From Methanobacteriota archaeon (GTDB lineage: Archaea > Thermoplasmatota > Poseidoniia > Poseidoniales > Poseidoniaceae), in the NCBI GenBank assembly GCA_002727515.1, contig PBXF01000011.1:136772-152695 (forward strand): a DNA stretch of 15,924 nt, read 5' to 3'. Under the pieces are notes generated by a model. The model did no database searches. It was given only the letters and a program-made list of their open reading frames with translations, and was not told the DNA's origin. The stretch's first letter is position 1. Every line of letters begins with the position of its first letter. Position numbers and translations under genes: made by a program. Positions 7,795 through 14,928 of the stretch are shown piece after piece.

Positions 7795-8943
7795 TCAGAA
7801 AACTTCTCCGCGTCTGATAGAGTCTGCAATATTCCAAACCATTACCGAAATAATTGTTATTGAAAACAATATGAACCCAAGGTCTAGTACACCTCTTAGG
7901 CTTAAAATAGATGTCCTCGCATTACTTTCTATAGATACTGCGGAAGGAGAATCTGCACTATCTGTGCCGTATACTGAAATTAAACCATCCGAATCGCAAA
8001 ATACATAGTTTGGAGTGAGGCCAAGATTAGAGGGCAATTCTTCATAGTCAATATCTCCATTGTGAATTATTGCAACACTATCTGAATTTAATCCGCCGAA
8101 CAACCAAACTTTTTGATTATTATCTACAACAGACGAGAAGCTTGCTATGTTCAATGAAGTTACATCATTGCCATCAAGGATGACTGTATCATCAGTTCCT
8201 GTGGCGATGTGATTTCCGTTTTTCATCTCATAGATTCCGTGTATACTTCCCTCTCCGCCGAGATATATTATTTCTGAATCTGGGGCATTTATTCCGTCCC
8301 ACTCTACAAACATTACCAGTTCAAACATTGGCGGCGAAGCAGGGTTTGTCCCCAACCAATTCGGAGGAGCTTGCCATGAACCGCCAACTAACCAGCCGTT
8401 ATCTGTGGCCAGTATTGTGTTCAAGTGCATACTTCCATCCTGATTTGCTATTGGGGAGAGTCCTTGGCCATCACTGATCTTCATTGCGGCTAATTTGTCA
8501 GAAGTACCATCCTGGATAATAACGAGAAGTTCATTATCGTCGTTAGCCTCTACATTTTTTGCAACAACATCTTTACCAAGTGCCATTGGTATCCAACCGT
8601 AATCTTCTGGATGATTATCTTCAGAGAAAAAGATAAGCCCTTCTTGTCCCATACAAGCAAAGGTAATGTGTAAATGCTGAACAAGACATGTAGCATAAGG
8701 TGCTGCTTGTTCATTATTGTGAAGAGAAACATACTTTCCGGAATCGTTTTCAAAAATTATGGCATTTCCTGCAGAATCATGTATGATTCCCTTTTGTTCA
8801 ATTGCTGCTCCTTCATGAAAACCAGATAAATTGTCAGACCAATCAATCAAAACGGCTCCAATAATTACTGCAAATGTGAACACTGCGAAGGATACCCATT
8901 GATATTCGGACTCCTCTTCAAGGAACTTACGCCATGCTGACAT
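7795..8943 (-). CDS. Two-TM protein with large external, possibly beta-propeller domain
   Basis: A 382-residue protein I cannot assign to a named family. A short charged N-terminus is followed by a transmembrane helix (about 17-34, VSFAVFTFAVIIGAVLI). Residues 40-345 form a large soluble domain, and a second helix (about 353-372) is followed by the basic tail DSIRRGEVF. The topology therefore suggests both ends in the cytoplasm and the middle outside. The middle has recurring short strand-turn units such as NDNELLVIIQDG, DNGWLVGGSW, KNGNHIATGTD and DGLISVYGTD, with acidic turns, which resemble blades of a beta-propeller. No catalytic motif was recognised. It is the first gene of a minus-strand run with mutS (15-base gap) and mutL, so it may be co-transcribed with them, though a repair role is not evident. 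It is divergent from the L10e gene. Confidence 0.7.
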   Translation of the reverse strand: MSAWRKFLEEESEYQWVSFAVFTFAVIIGAVLIDWSDNLSGFHEGAAIEQKGIIHDSAGNAIIFENDSGKYVSLHNNEQAAPYATCLVQHLHITFACMGQEGLIFFSEDNHPEDYGWIPMALGKDVVAKNVEANDDNELLVIIQDGTSDKLAAMKISDGQGLSPIANQDGSMHLNTILATDNGWLVGGSWQAPPNWLGTNPASPPMFELVMFVEWDGINAPDSEIIYLGGEGSIHGIYEMKNGNHIATGTDDTVILDGNDVTSLNIASFSSVVDNNQKVWLFGGLNSDSVAIIHNGDIDYEELPSNLGLTPNYVFCDSDGLISVYGTDSADSPSAVSIESNARTSILSLRGVLDLGFILFSITIISVMVWNIADSIRRGEVF

Positions 8944-9055
8944 TGACCGATGCTAGTGCTACCTATTCAATGACCTTTGCCCTAATTCTAAAATTTGCTA
9001 ATCGGTATCGTCATAAAGGGAAGGTAAGTCGCAAAATCGCTTGGAGGGTTAAGTC
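8944..9055. promoter_or_regulatory. Divergent promoter region, L10e versus membrane protein/mutSL
   Basis: A 112-base gap separates two divergent start codons and must hold promoters for both. An AT-rich block TAAAATTT at 8989-8996 could be a TATA element for the plus-strand L10e gene, and the surrounding AT-rich stretch (8983-8996) may serve the minus strand too. The TATA assignment is weak; the presence of promoters is inferred from the layout. A strong Shine-Dalgarno sequence, GGAGGG (9043-9048), lies 7 bases before the L10e ATG. Confidence 0.4.
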
Positions 9056-9595
9056 ATGGCACGAAAACCGGCGAAAATGTACCGAAGACTAAAGGGTCCA
9101 GCTTATACCAGACGCAAGTATATTGGTGGTGTCCCAAACAACAGAATTCATCAATTCCATGTCGGTAATCGACGTGCTGCGGAGACAGGAGAGTTCAAAA
9201 TGGAACTAAATCTGATCGCAGATGAATCATGTCAAATAAGGCACACAGCACTTGAAGCTGCTCGTGTTGTTTCTAATTCAACCATCAGGAGTGCTGCGGG
9301 TGCTCAAAACTATGCTCTGAGAGTTCACACTTACCCTCATCATGTACTGAGAGAGAACAAACAGGCAACTGGCGCTGGTGCAGACCGTGTATCTCAAGGA
9401 ATGCGCTGTGCTTTTGGTAAGAACGTTGGAACAGCTGCAAGAGTAAAGAGAGGACAGAGAGTTATTTCTTTACAATTCACTCCCGAACATTACTTGGCTG
9501 CAAAAGATGCACTAAGGAAAGCAGGAATGAAATTCCCTACCCCATGTACTACAAAGTTGGTAAGGGGTCACGAATTCGTCAAAGGATTGGTTTGA
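9056..9595 (+). CDS. rpl10e: 50S ribosomal protein L10e (uL16)
   Basis: A 179-residue protein of the archaeal/eukaryotic L10e family, equivalent to bacterial L16. It binds the large subunit near the A- and P-site tRNA elbow and is needed for subunit maturation. The N-terminus MARKPAKMYRRLKGPAYTRRKYI, the segment around residues 90-96 (RVHTYPHHV), GAGADRVSQGMRCAFGK (103-119) and the RGQRVISLQF segment are characteristic. It is rich in Arg and Lys and of full length. The start is supported by GGAGGG (9043-9048) with a 7-base spacer, one of the strongest ribosome binding sites in the window and fitting for a highly expressed gene. The ABCE1 gene follows 101 bases downstream in the same direction, another ribosome-associated factor. 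Confidence 0.95.
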   Translation: MARKPAKMYRRLKGPAYTRRKYIGGVPNNRIHQFHVGNRRAAETGEFKMELNLIADESCQIRHTALEAARVVSNSTIRSAAGAQNYALRVHTYPHHVLRENKQATGAGADRVSQGMRCAFGKNVGTAARVKRGQRVISLQFTPEHYLAAKDALRKAGMKFPTPCTTKLVRGHEFVKGLV

Positions 9596-9624
9596 TTTTT
9601 TACAAGATTTGGCGTTAGCCAAAT
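9596..9624 (+). terminator. U-tract and hairpin after L10e
   Basis: Immediately after the L10e stop codon is a run of Ts (9596-9601), the usual archaeal termination signal. It is followed by a perfect 7-bp inverted repeat ATTTGGC (9607-9613) / GCCAAAT (9618-9624) with loop GTTA. The order (T-run before hairpin) is the reverse of a bacterial intrinsic terminator, so the hairpin may instead stabilise the mRNA 3' end or lie in the ABCE1 leader. Confidence 0.4.
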
Positions 9625-9683
9625 TGATGTTTATGGTGAAGTTTTACCGTGTGATTGATGAACAATTAGTTTGACACAGCAAT

Positions 9684-9689
9684 AGGAGG
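9684..9689 (+). promoter_or_regulatory. Strong ribosome binding site of ABCE1 gene
   Basis: AGGAGG, complementary to the 16S rRNA 3' end, lies 7 bases upstream of the ATG at 9697 and fixes the start. Only this gene and the L10e gene in the window have such strong Shine-Dalgarno sequences. Confidence 0.75.
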
Positions 9690-9696
9690 AATAAGA

Positions 9697-11475
9697 ATGC
9701 GAGTCGCAGTTCTCAAGGAAGACAATTGTCAACCAAAGAAGTGTATGGACGAGTGTTTTGCATTCTGTCCACCTGTTCGTAATGGACAGGAATGCATTGT
9801 TATGGACGGTGTAACTGGAAAACCACACATTTCTGAGTCGCTGTGTATAGGCTGTGGAATTTGTGTAAACAAATGTCCTCATGACGCTCTGATCATAACT
9901 CAATTACCTTCCGAATTAGAAAGTGATATGATTCATAGATATTCATTAAATGGATTTAGATTGTTCAGACTTCCAACTCCTTCAAAAGAATCAGTTGTTG
10001 GTATACTGGGTCCAAATGGAATGGGTAAGTCAACAGCGTTCAAAATCCTTAATGGTTCTATAACGCCTAATCTGGGTGATTTTGAAGCGGACGAAGTTTG
10101 GTGGGAAGACGTGATAGATAGCCTTCCAAGAGGTGAATTACGTGATTTTCTTCAAGATGTAAGTAAATCAAAAGTTAAAGTGGCATTGAAACCACAGTAT
10201 GTAGATAACATACCAAAAGCGGTCAAAGGTAAAGTTGGCAATCTATTAGAATCTGTAGATGAAAGAGGTATTTTTGAAGAGATGGTTAAGAAACTTGGTC
10301 TGCAAAATCTGCTAGATAGGGAACTTACACAACTATCTGGAGGAGAACTTCAGAGAGTAGCAATATGTGCGACGTTATTGAAGAAAGCAGATGTTTACTT
10401 CTTTGATGAACCATCTTCTTATCTTGATATTCATGAAAGGATGAGGATAGTTAGAATTATTCAAGAACTGGCCGAAAAATCTAGAGTAATAGTGATTGAA
10501 CACGATTTAGCAGTTCTTGACGTACTTGCTGATTTAGTGCACATAGTGTATGGAAAGAAAGGTGCTTTTGGTATTTTTACTCCTGCTCGTTCTACTAGAC
10601 AAGCAATTAACGCTTATCTTGATGGTTTCCTTGTTGAACAAAATGTTCGTATCAGGGATAAACCAATCAAATTCCAAACTCATACAGATAGATCCAACGA
10701 AATTGGTGATCCAGTTGTGGAGTGGGGTGAATTAGAAAAGAAACTAGGTAATTTCAATCTAAAAACTGGAAACGGCAAGGTGCATCAAGCAGAAGTCGTT
10801 GGCGTGGTTGGTCCTAATGGTACTGGTAAGTCCACAATGGTAAAAATCCTAGCAGGAGAGCATGAATATGATTCTGGATGGGTCACTGCGGACGCTTCGA
10901 TTTCATACAAACCTCAGCACATAGAAACAAATCTCGATTGCACAGTCCAAACTTGGTTGGATGCTGAAATTGGCCCTAGATGGAGAAGTGGAGAATTCAA
11001 TGTCAATGTAATTCGAGCATTGGGAGTTGATGAGTTAGTAGCTAAACAAGTAAACAATCTATCCGGTGGAGAATCTCAAGCAGTATCTATTGCGATTTGC
11101 CTGGGAAGAGATGCTGATTTGTATCTTTTGGATGAGCCGAGTGCCCACTTAGATGCTAACGCAAGGATGGAAGCAGCAAAAGCAATACGCAGAACTATGG
11201 AGTCGAATGAAAAAGCGGCATTCGTAATCGACCATGACGTATATTTCATCGATATAGTTTCAGACTCACTTCTAGTATTCGAAGGAGAAGGCGGAGTTGA
11301 AGGAATGGCTGAAGGTCCGTTTAGACTTAGGGAAGGTATGAACCGATTCTTATCAGGTGTCGACGTTACTTTCAGAAGAGACCATGATTCCAAGAGACCT
11401 AGGATTAACAAAACAGAGAGTCGTAAAGACCGCGAGCAAAGAATCGCTGGTGATTACTATTCGTTTGATTCGTGA
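9697..11475 (+). CDS. Ribosome recycling ATPase ABCE1 (Rli1)
   Basis: A 592-residue soluble ABC protein that splits ribosomes into subunits after termination. The N-terminal Fe-S domain carries two 4Fe-4S clusters, with cysteines at 11, 16, 20, 24, 33 and CIGCGICVNKC at 50-60. NBD1 has Walker A GPNGMGKST (105-113), signature LSGGELQRVAI (from 213), Walker B VYFFDEPSSYLD and the switch histidine in EHDLAVLD. A hinge follows (GAFGIFTPARSTRQAINAYLDG). NBD2 has Walker A GPNGTGKST (372-380), signature LSGGESQAVSI (from 455), Walker B LYLLDEPSAHLD and the switch histidine in IDHDVYFID. Order and length match ABCE1. Departures from the usual family sequences are the P-loop residues (family often GTNGIGKS and GENGTGKT) and the NBD2 signature (usually LSGGELQRVAI). 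The start is fixed by AGGAGG. The nuclease gene begins 9 bases after the stop, suggesting co-transcription. Confidence 0.96.
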   Translation: MRVAVLKEDNCQPKKCMDECFAFCPPVRNGQECIVMDGVTGKPHISESLCIGCGICVNKCPHDALIITQLPSELESDMIHRYSLNGFRLFRLPTPSKESVVGILGPNGMGKSTAFKILNGSITPNLGDFEADEVWWEDVIDSLPRGELRDFLQDVSKSKVKVALKPQYVDNIPKAVKGKVGNLLESVDERGIFEEMVKKLGLQNLLDRELTQLSGGELQRVAICATLLKKADVYFFDEPSSYLDIHERMRIVRIIQELAEKSRVIVIEHDLAVLDVLADLVHIVYGKKGAFGIFTPARSTRQAINAYLDGFLVEQNVRIRDKPIKFQTHTDRSNEIGDPVVEWGELEKKLGNFNLKTGNGKVHQAEVVGVVGPNGTGKSTMVKILAGEHEYDSGWVTADASISYKPQHIETNLDCTVQTWLDAEIGPRWRSGEFNVNVIRALGVDELVAKQVNNLSGGESQAVSIAICLGRDADLYLLDEPSAHLDANARMEAAKAIRRTMESNEKAAFVIDHDVYFIDIVSDSLLVFEGEGGVEGMAEGPFRLREGMNRFLSGVDVTFRRDHDSKRPRINKTESRKDREQRIAGDYYSFDS

Positions 11476-11484
11476 GGTAAATCC

Positions 11485-13089
11485 ATGCCAGCGCAGATTC
11501 CTCCAGAAAATCAGTCAATAGGAAGAGCAAGAGGAAGATTATCTGCCTCATCACTTACCACATTTCTGAGATGTAAAAAGCAGTGGTTTCTTAATTACAG
11601 GATTGGATTACGTGGACCATTAAGCCCTCCACAAATAATGGGTATAGAGGTCGAGGATGCACTTTGCTCCATATTCATGCATAGGGCTCCAGCTGTTGAT
11701 AGTCTGGAAGAATTGACTAATTGGTTAGGTGGTCTTATTGAAGAATTCACTCGTAAAGCCCTGAACAGCGGTTTGGAGATATTCGAGGAAGCAATGTGGA
11801 AAAAAGGCGAATTTTCCGAATATTTCGATGAAGAATCGGTATCAAAATTGTTAGAAAATGGTGTTATGTTACAACTTGAAGAAGTGAAGAAATGCTATGA
11901 TGCAGGAGGAGGAGTTTCCGATTTTGAAATTCCTGCTCCCTGTTGGGATAAACCGCCTCACTTTTTGCAGCCAGAAAAAGCTAACAGCATGAGATCATGG
12001 AAAAATGAAGATCATGAATTTTCATCTTCAATTACATGGCAGGACGCTTGGGAAATTGCCAGACCCTGGATGAAAGACCCTAGAAATCCTGAACCTCAAA
12101 GAATGTACCACAGAGATAGGTGGGCTGCTGGTGAATGCGACTTAGTCCACAGATGGGATGGTAAAACCAGAATTATTGATATCAAAATTGGAGATGGTGA
12201 AGGTTCATTTGCATCTAGCCTGAAGCATCAATTGAACTTTTATGCATGGTTATGGAATGAAACCCATGATACAAAATGTGATGCAATAGAGGGATGGTAT
12301 CTCAAGAATGGCCTTAGGAAGCAGGTTGATTTAGAACCTAAATCGACGAATGAATACCGCCAGATTTACGAAGAGATGAAAAGTTGGAATCTGACAAATA
12401 AATATCCAATCGAAGAACCATGTTTAGGAGACAGTGCTGGTTGTAGATGGTGCTCAATAACAGAAATGGAATTTGATAAGCCGACTATTGCAAAACCTTG
12501 TGAATTAATTTCTTCAATCCCTAACAGAGTTAATGTCAAAGGTAAACTTCAGGCCTCATGGGGACCACTTCCAAATCACTACGGAGAGCCAGTGTTGGGT
12601 GCGATGATAAAATCTGGAGACAAAATGGTCACATTAGAAGAAAGTCAACCTAATTCATTTCCATCTATGCACGATGCAGTCCAAGACGATGTAATCGTTA
12701 CAGGAGCATTACCTGGTGTATGGAGAGGCCAGCCGAGGCTATATCTAGACCAAAATAGTTCTATCGAGATTGATGCTGAATGTGATTTAACACGCATGGG
12801 AATGCTCCGAACAAAAGCTAATGTTCAGGGAATAATAATCTCAATTTCACGTAGAAACGGTGTTAGAGCAGATGGTAGGCCGTGGTCGATGGTCTCTCTT
12901 CATTTGTGGGATGGCGAGAGCGTTGCTGAAATAGTGGCCTTTGGCTCTGCGATAAAAGGCTCAATCCTAAATATGAAACAAGGTGATGAAGTTCGTATTA
13001 TCTCAGCAGATCTAGGTTGGCGAGAAGGTGTTATTCAATTGAGAATTGACAAACGCACCACTAGAATCGAAATCATATCGAAGGATTGA
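11485..13089 (+). CDS. RecB/Cas4-like PD-(D/E)XK nuclease with C-terminal OB-like domains (paralog 1)
   Basis: A 534-residue predicted DNA nuclease. Residues 18-36 (RLSASSLTTFLRCKKQWFL) are the N-terminal RecB-family helix with Cys30. The core has GECDLV (216-221, acidic Asp219), IIDIK (230-234, Asp232 and Lys234) and HQLNFY (248-253, the QXXXY motif with Gln249 and Tyr253). A cysteine group follows at Cys313, Cys320 and Cys323, with Cys339 further on. The canonical CX2CX5C is broken: the expected third position is Glu329, so an Fe-S cluster is uncertain or uses Cys313 or Cys339. Residues about 345-430 and 440-534 look like two OB-type domains; the second has the RPA-like pattern VQGIIISISRRNG, LHLWDGES, MKQGDEVRII. 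The start follows GAGGT that overlaps the ABCE1 stop, indicating coupling. It is a paralog of the next gene (shared AWEIARPW, GE-DLV, WYL). The biological role is unknown. Confidence 0.8.
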   Translation: MPAQIPPENQSIGRARGRLSASSLTTFLRCKKQWFLNYRIGLRGPLSPPQIMGIEVEDALCSIFMHRAPAVDSLEELTNWLGGLIEEFTRKALNSGLEIFEEAMWKKGEFSEYFDEESVSKLLENGVMLQLEEVKKCYDAGGGVSDFEIPAPCWDKPPHFLQPEKANSMRSWKNEDHEFSSSITWQDAWEIARPWMKDPRNPEPQRMYHRDRWAAGECDLVHRWDGKTRIIDIKIGDGEGSFASSLKHQLNFYAWLWNETHDTKCDAIEGWYLKNGLRKQVDLEPKSTNEYRQIYEEMKSWNLTNKYPIEEPCLGDSAGCRWCSITEMEFDKPTIAKPCELISSIPNRVNVKGKLQASWGPLPNHYGEPVLGAMIKSGDKMVTLEESQPNSFPSMHDAVQDDVIVTGALPGVWRGQPRLYLDQNSSIEIDAECDLTRMGMLRTKANVQGIIISISRRNGVRADGRPWSMVSLHLWDGESVAEIVAFGSAIKGSILNMKQGDEVRIISADLGWREGVIQLRIDKRTTRIEIISKD

Positions 13090-13114
13090 ATAGAGTCCTA
13101 CTTTAGTCATCGTA

Positions 13115-14881
13115 ATGATGCCGGTCACCAAAATAAATCCTGATGAAGATACTGTTGGCCGCTTCAATCGTTTATCGGCTTCTCAAACAAATACTTGGAA
13201 TGAGTGTCCTAGAATTTGGTGGTATCAAAATAAGTTGCGATTAAAATTCGGTCAAACTCCGCCTTTATTCCTTGGCAGAGCGGTTGAGGAATGCGTGACA
13301 AGAGTGCTAATGGAATCACCAGGTGTTGTTGTTAAGTCTGCACCAAATTCTGTAATGGATAGCGGTGCAGATAACTTGTTGCCATTATATGATGATGAGA
13401 TAGAGTCTGATATTTCAGAGTGGTATAACTCTAGAATTGCAGTATACTGGCCGCCTATTATGCAAGAAATGCACGATGAGTGGAATAAAAATCCTAGAAA
13501 GGCAGGAAATTGGCATGATTATTCCATGGATGATTATCAAAAGATGTGTGTAACTGCACTTGATATGCATCTTGAGGAGGTAAAATCTCTCCAAGATATA
13601 ATCTCAAATGAAGACTTAGAAAAGTGGAGAGAGGGCGAAACACATAGCATAAGGTCTCCAGATAGAAGGCAAGATAGCGGTAGACATCCCCTTGCCAGAA
13701 CTGGTAGTTGCCATATTGTCGAAGCATGGGAAATTGCTAGACCCTGGTTTGTAGACCCAGATTTAGAACAATTCTCTCAGAACGCTATTCATCCTGAATA
13801 CTGGTTTCAAGGAGAATATGACCTTGTGTACAGACACAATTCAACAATCAAAATTGTTGATTTAAAAGCCAGTAGAGGAGTAGGAGATCGTAGTGGGAAC
13901 TATGTGGAGCAGCTCAAAATGTATGCCATGCTTTGGTCAAAAACTCATGATGGTGAGATTCCAGATTCTCTTGAAGTGTGGTATTTAGGTGTAGGCAAGA
14001 AGAAAAAAATTGAACCACCAAATTCAAGTGAAATAGAAAGCATGGAGAATAGTTTGAATGATTTGTGGATGAAGATTAAGTCACAAGATATCCAAATGTC
14101 TGAATGTCTACCAAATCCATCTCCTCTCCGGGGTTTCTCCGAAGGAGGAGTGCCTACAGAACCTCCTAATTCCACTAGATGTGATATTTGTGAGTGGTCA
14201 AACCTATGTCCTGGAGGCCAAGGTAATGATGACTACAATTTAGCCACGGAATTCCAACCCAAAGGTGAAGTCAAATCATATCAATTGACGAGGTTAGAGA
14301 ACTTAGAACCAAGAGTAAGTATCTTTTGTGAGGTTTTCAGTATAACCAAGAATGAAAATCAGCCTCCAAAAATAATCGTGGCAAAAGATGGTGGTAAGGC
14401 ATTTGTCAAAATAGTTAGTCAAGAAAGTGAAGGAATGCTTACTTATGATCCTAATTTGGAAAAAGGAGACATGGTGAGACTCATTGGAGTTATACCTTCG
14501 ACGAACTGGAAAGGTGAAATTGAGTTTAAAATTGACCCTCATGCAAGATTAGTAAAAGCCACATCTGAAGAAGAAAACGACTGTGGTTTGTTCGATTTTA
14601 AGGCAAGATGGGATCTTGCGGGTAGAGTTGCATACTCTACTTACAAATTTGGAATAGGTAAAAGCGGCAAGCCGTGGGTTAGGAAAGGCTTAGTTTTGAT
14701 AAATGATAATGCCAGAATAACAGTAGAAGGATGGGATAATTCGTGGCCGAACATATACAATACATTACAACAAGGGGATGAAGTTGCAATTCTCAATGTG
14801 TCTCTTGATGCTTGGGCAGTTGATGTAAAAGCTAACCTCGAAAAGGGAAGTTCTATCCATGTAATCACAAGATTTCAGTAA
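13115..14881 (+). CDS. RecB/Cas4-like PD-(D/E)XK nuclease with C-terminal OB-like domains (paralog 2)
   Basis: A 588-residue predicted nuclease, paralogous to the preceding protein. Motifs in order: RLSASQTNTWNEC (19-31, with Cys31), GRAVEEC (54-60), AWEIARPW (204-211), GEYDLV (233-238, Asp236), IVDLK (247-251, Asp249 and Lys251), EQLKMY (265-270, QXXXY with Gln266 and Tyr270), then CDICEWSNLC (Cys356, Cys359, Cys365). With Cys31 the last group forms the four-cysteine, CX2CX5C-type Fe-S cluster site of Cas4, AddB and Dna2 nucleases, so this copy looks fully equipped. Residues about 398-482 and 495-588 are two OB-like domains, the last with GKSGKPWVRKGLVLIND and LQQGDEVAIL. A GC-rich palindromic stretch encodes an extra proline/glycine segment (about 333-352) just before the cysteines. 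The gene follows 25 bases after paralog 1, with no clear Shine-Dalgarno sequence; adjacent ATGs at 13115 and 13118 are both possible starts. Confidence 0.82.
   Translation: MMPVTKINPDEDTVGRFNRLSASQTNTWNECPRIWWYQNKLRLKFGQTPPLFLGRAVEECVTRVLMESPGVVVKSAPNSVMDSGADNLLPLYDDEIESDISEWYNSRIAVYWPPIMQEMHDEWNKNPRKAGNWHDYSMDDYQKMCVTALDMHLEEVKSLQDIISNEDLEKWREGETHSIRSPDRRQDSGRHPLARTGSCHIVEAWEIARPWFVDPDLEQFSQNAIHPEYWFQGEYDLVYRHNSTIKIVDLKASRGVGDRSGNYVEQLKMYAMLWSKTHDGEIPDSLEVWYLGVGKKKKIEPPNSSEIESMENSLNDLWMKIKSQDIQMSECLPNPSPLRGFSEGGVPTEPPNSTRCDICEWSNLCPGGQGNDDYNLATEFQPKGEVKSYQLTRLENLEPRVSIFCEVFSITKNENQPPKIIVAKDGGKAFVKIVSQESEGMLTYDPNLEKGDMVRLIGVIPSTNWKGEIEFKIDPHARLVKATSEEENDCGLFDFKARWDLAGRVAYSTYKFGIGKSGKPWVRKGLVLINDNARITVEGWDNSWPNIYNTLQQGDEVAILNVSLDAWAVDVKANLEKGSSIHVITRFQ
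14117..14153 (+). repeat. GC-rich imperfect palindrome inside nuclease paralog 2
   Basis: Arms CTCCTC (14121-14126) and GAGGAG (14145-14150) flank an inner CGG (14129-14131) / CCG (14139-14141) pairing. The stretch is far richer in GC than its surroundings and encodes a low-complexity PSPLRGFSEGGVPTEP segment that paralog 1 lacks at the equivalent position. It resembles a short REP/palindromic element carried in frame. Only one copy was noticed in this window, so the repeat status is inferred. Confidence 0.4.
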
Positions 14882-14900
14882 CTAATATGAAACCGTAAGA

Positions 14901-14908
14901 TATTATAT
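14901..14908 (+). promoter_or_regulatory. Probable TATA box of SAP membrane protein gene
   Basis: TATTATAT lies 21-28 bases upstream of the ATG at 14929, within a 47-base gap. This is the distance expected if transcription starts at or just before the ATG, giving a leaderless mRNA, and no Shine-Dalgarno sequence is present. It supports the 14929 start over GTG 14920. Confidence 0.5.
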
Positions 14909-14928
14909 CATTAATTTTAGTGCTGAAC

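Noticed and set aside
9631..9903. A 90-codon minus-strand reading frame over the L10e-ABCE1 gap
   Set aside because: It lies mostly antisense to the ABCE1 Fe-S domain, has no start signal, and its translation is rich in residues expected from antisense reading.
11485..14881. Cas4-like proteins as part of a CRISPR-Cas locus
   Set aside because: No direct repeats with regular spacers and no cas1, cas2 or effector genes are present; the resemblance is to the wider RecB/Dna2/Cas4 nuclease family.
13115..14881. Nuclease paralog 2 as a defence (restriction-like) gene on a mobile island
   Set aside because: Apart from one short palindromic stretch, no transposase, integrase, toxin-antitoxin or attachment repeat is visible and its neighbours are core genes.
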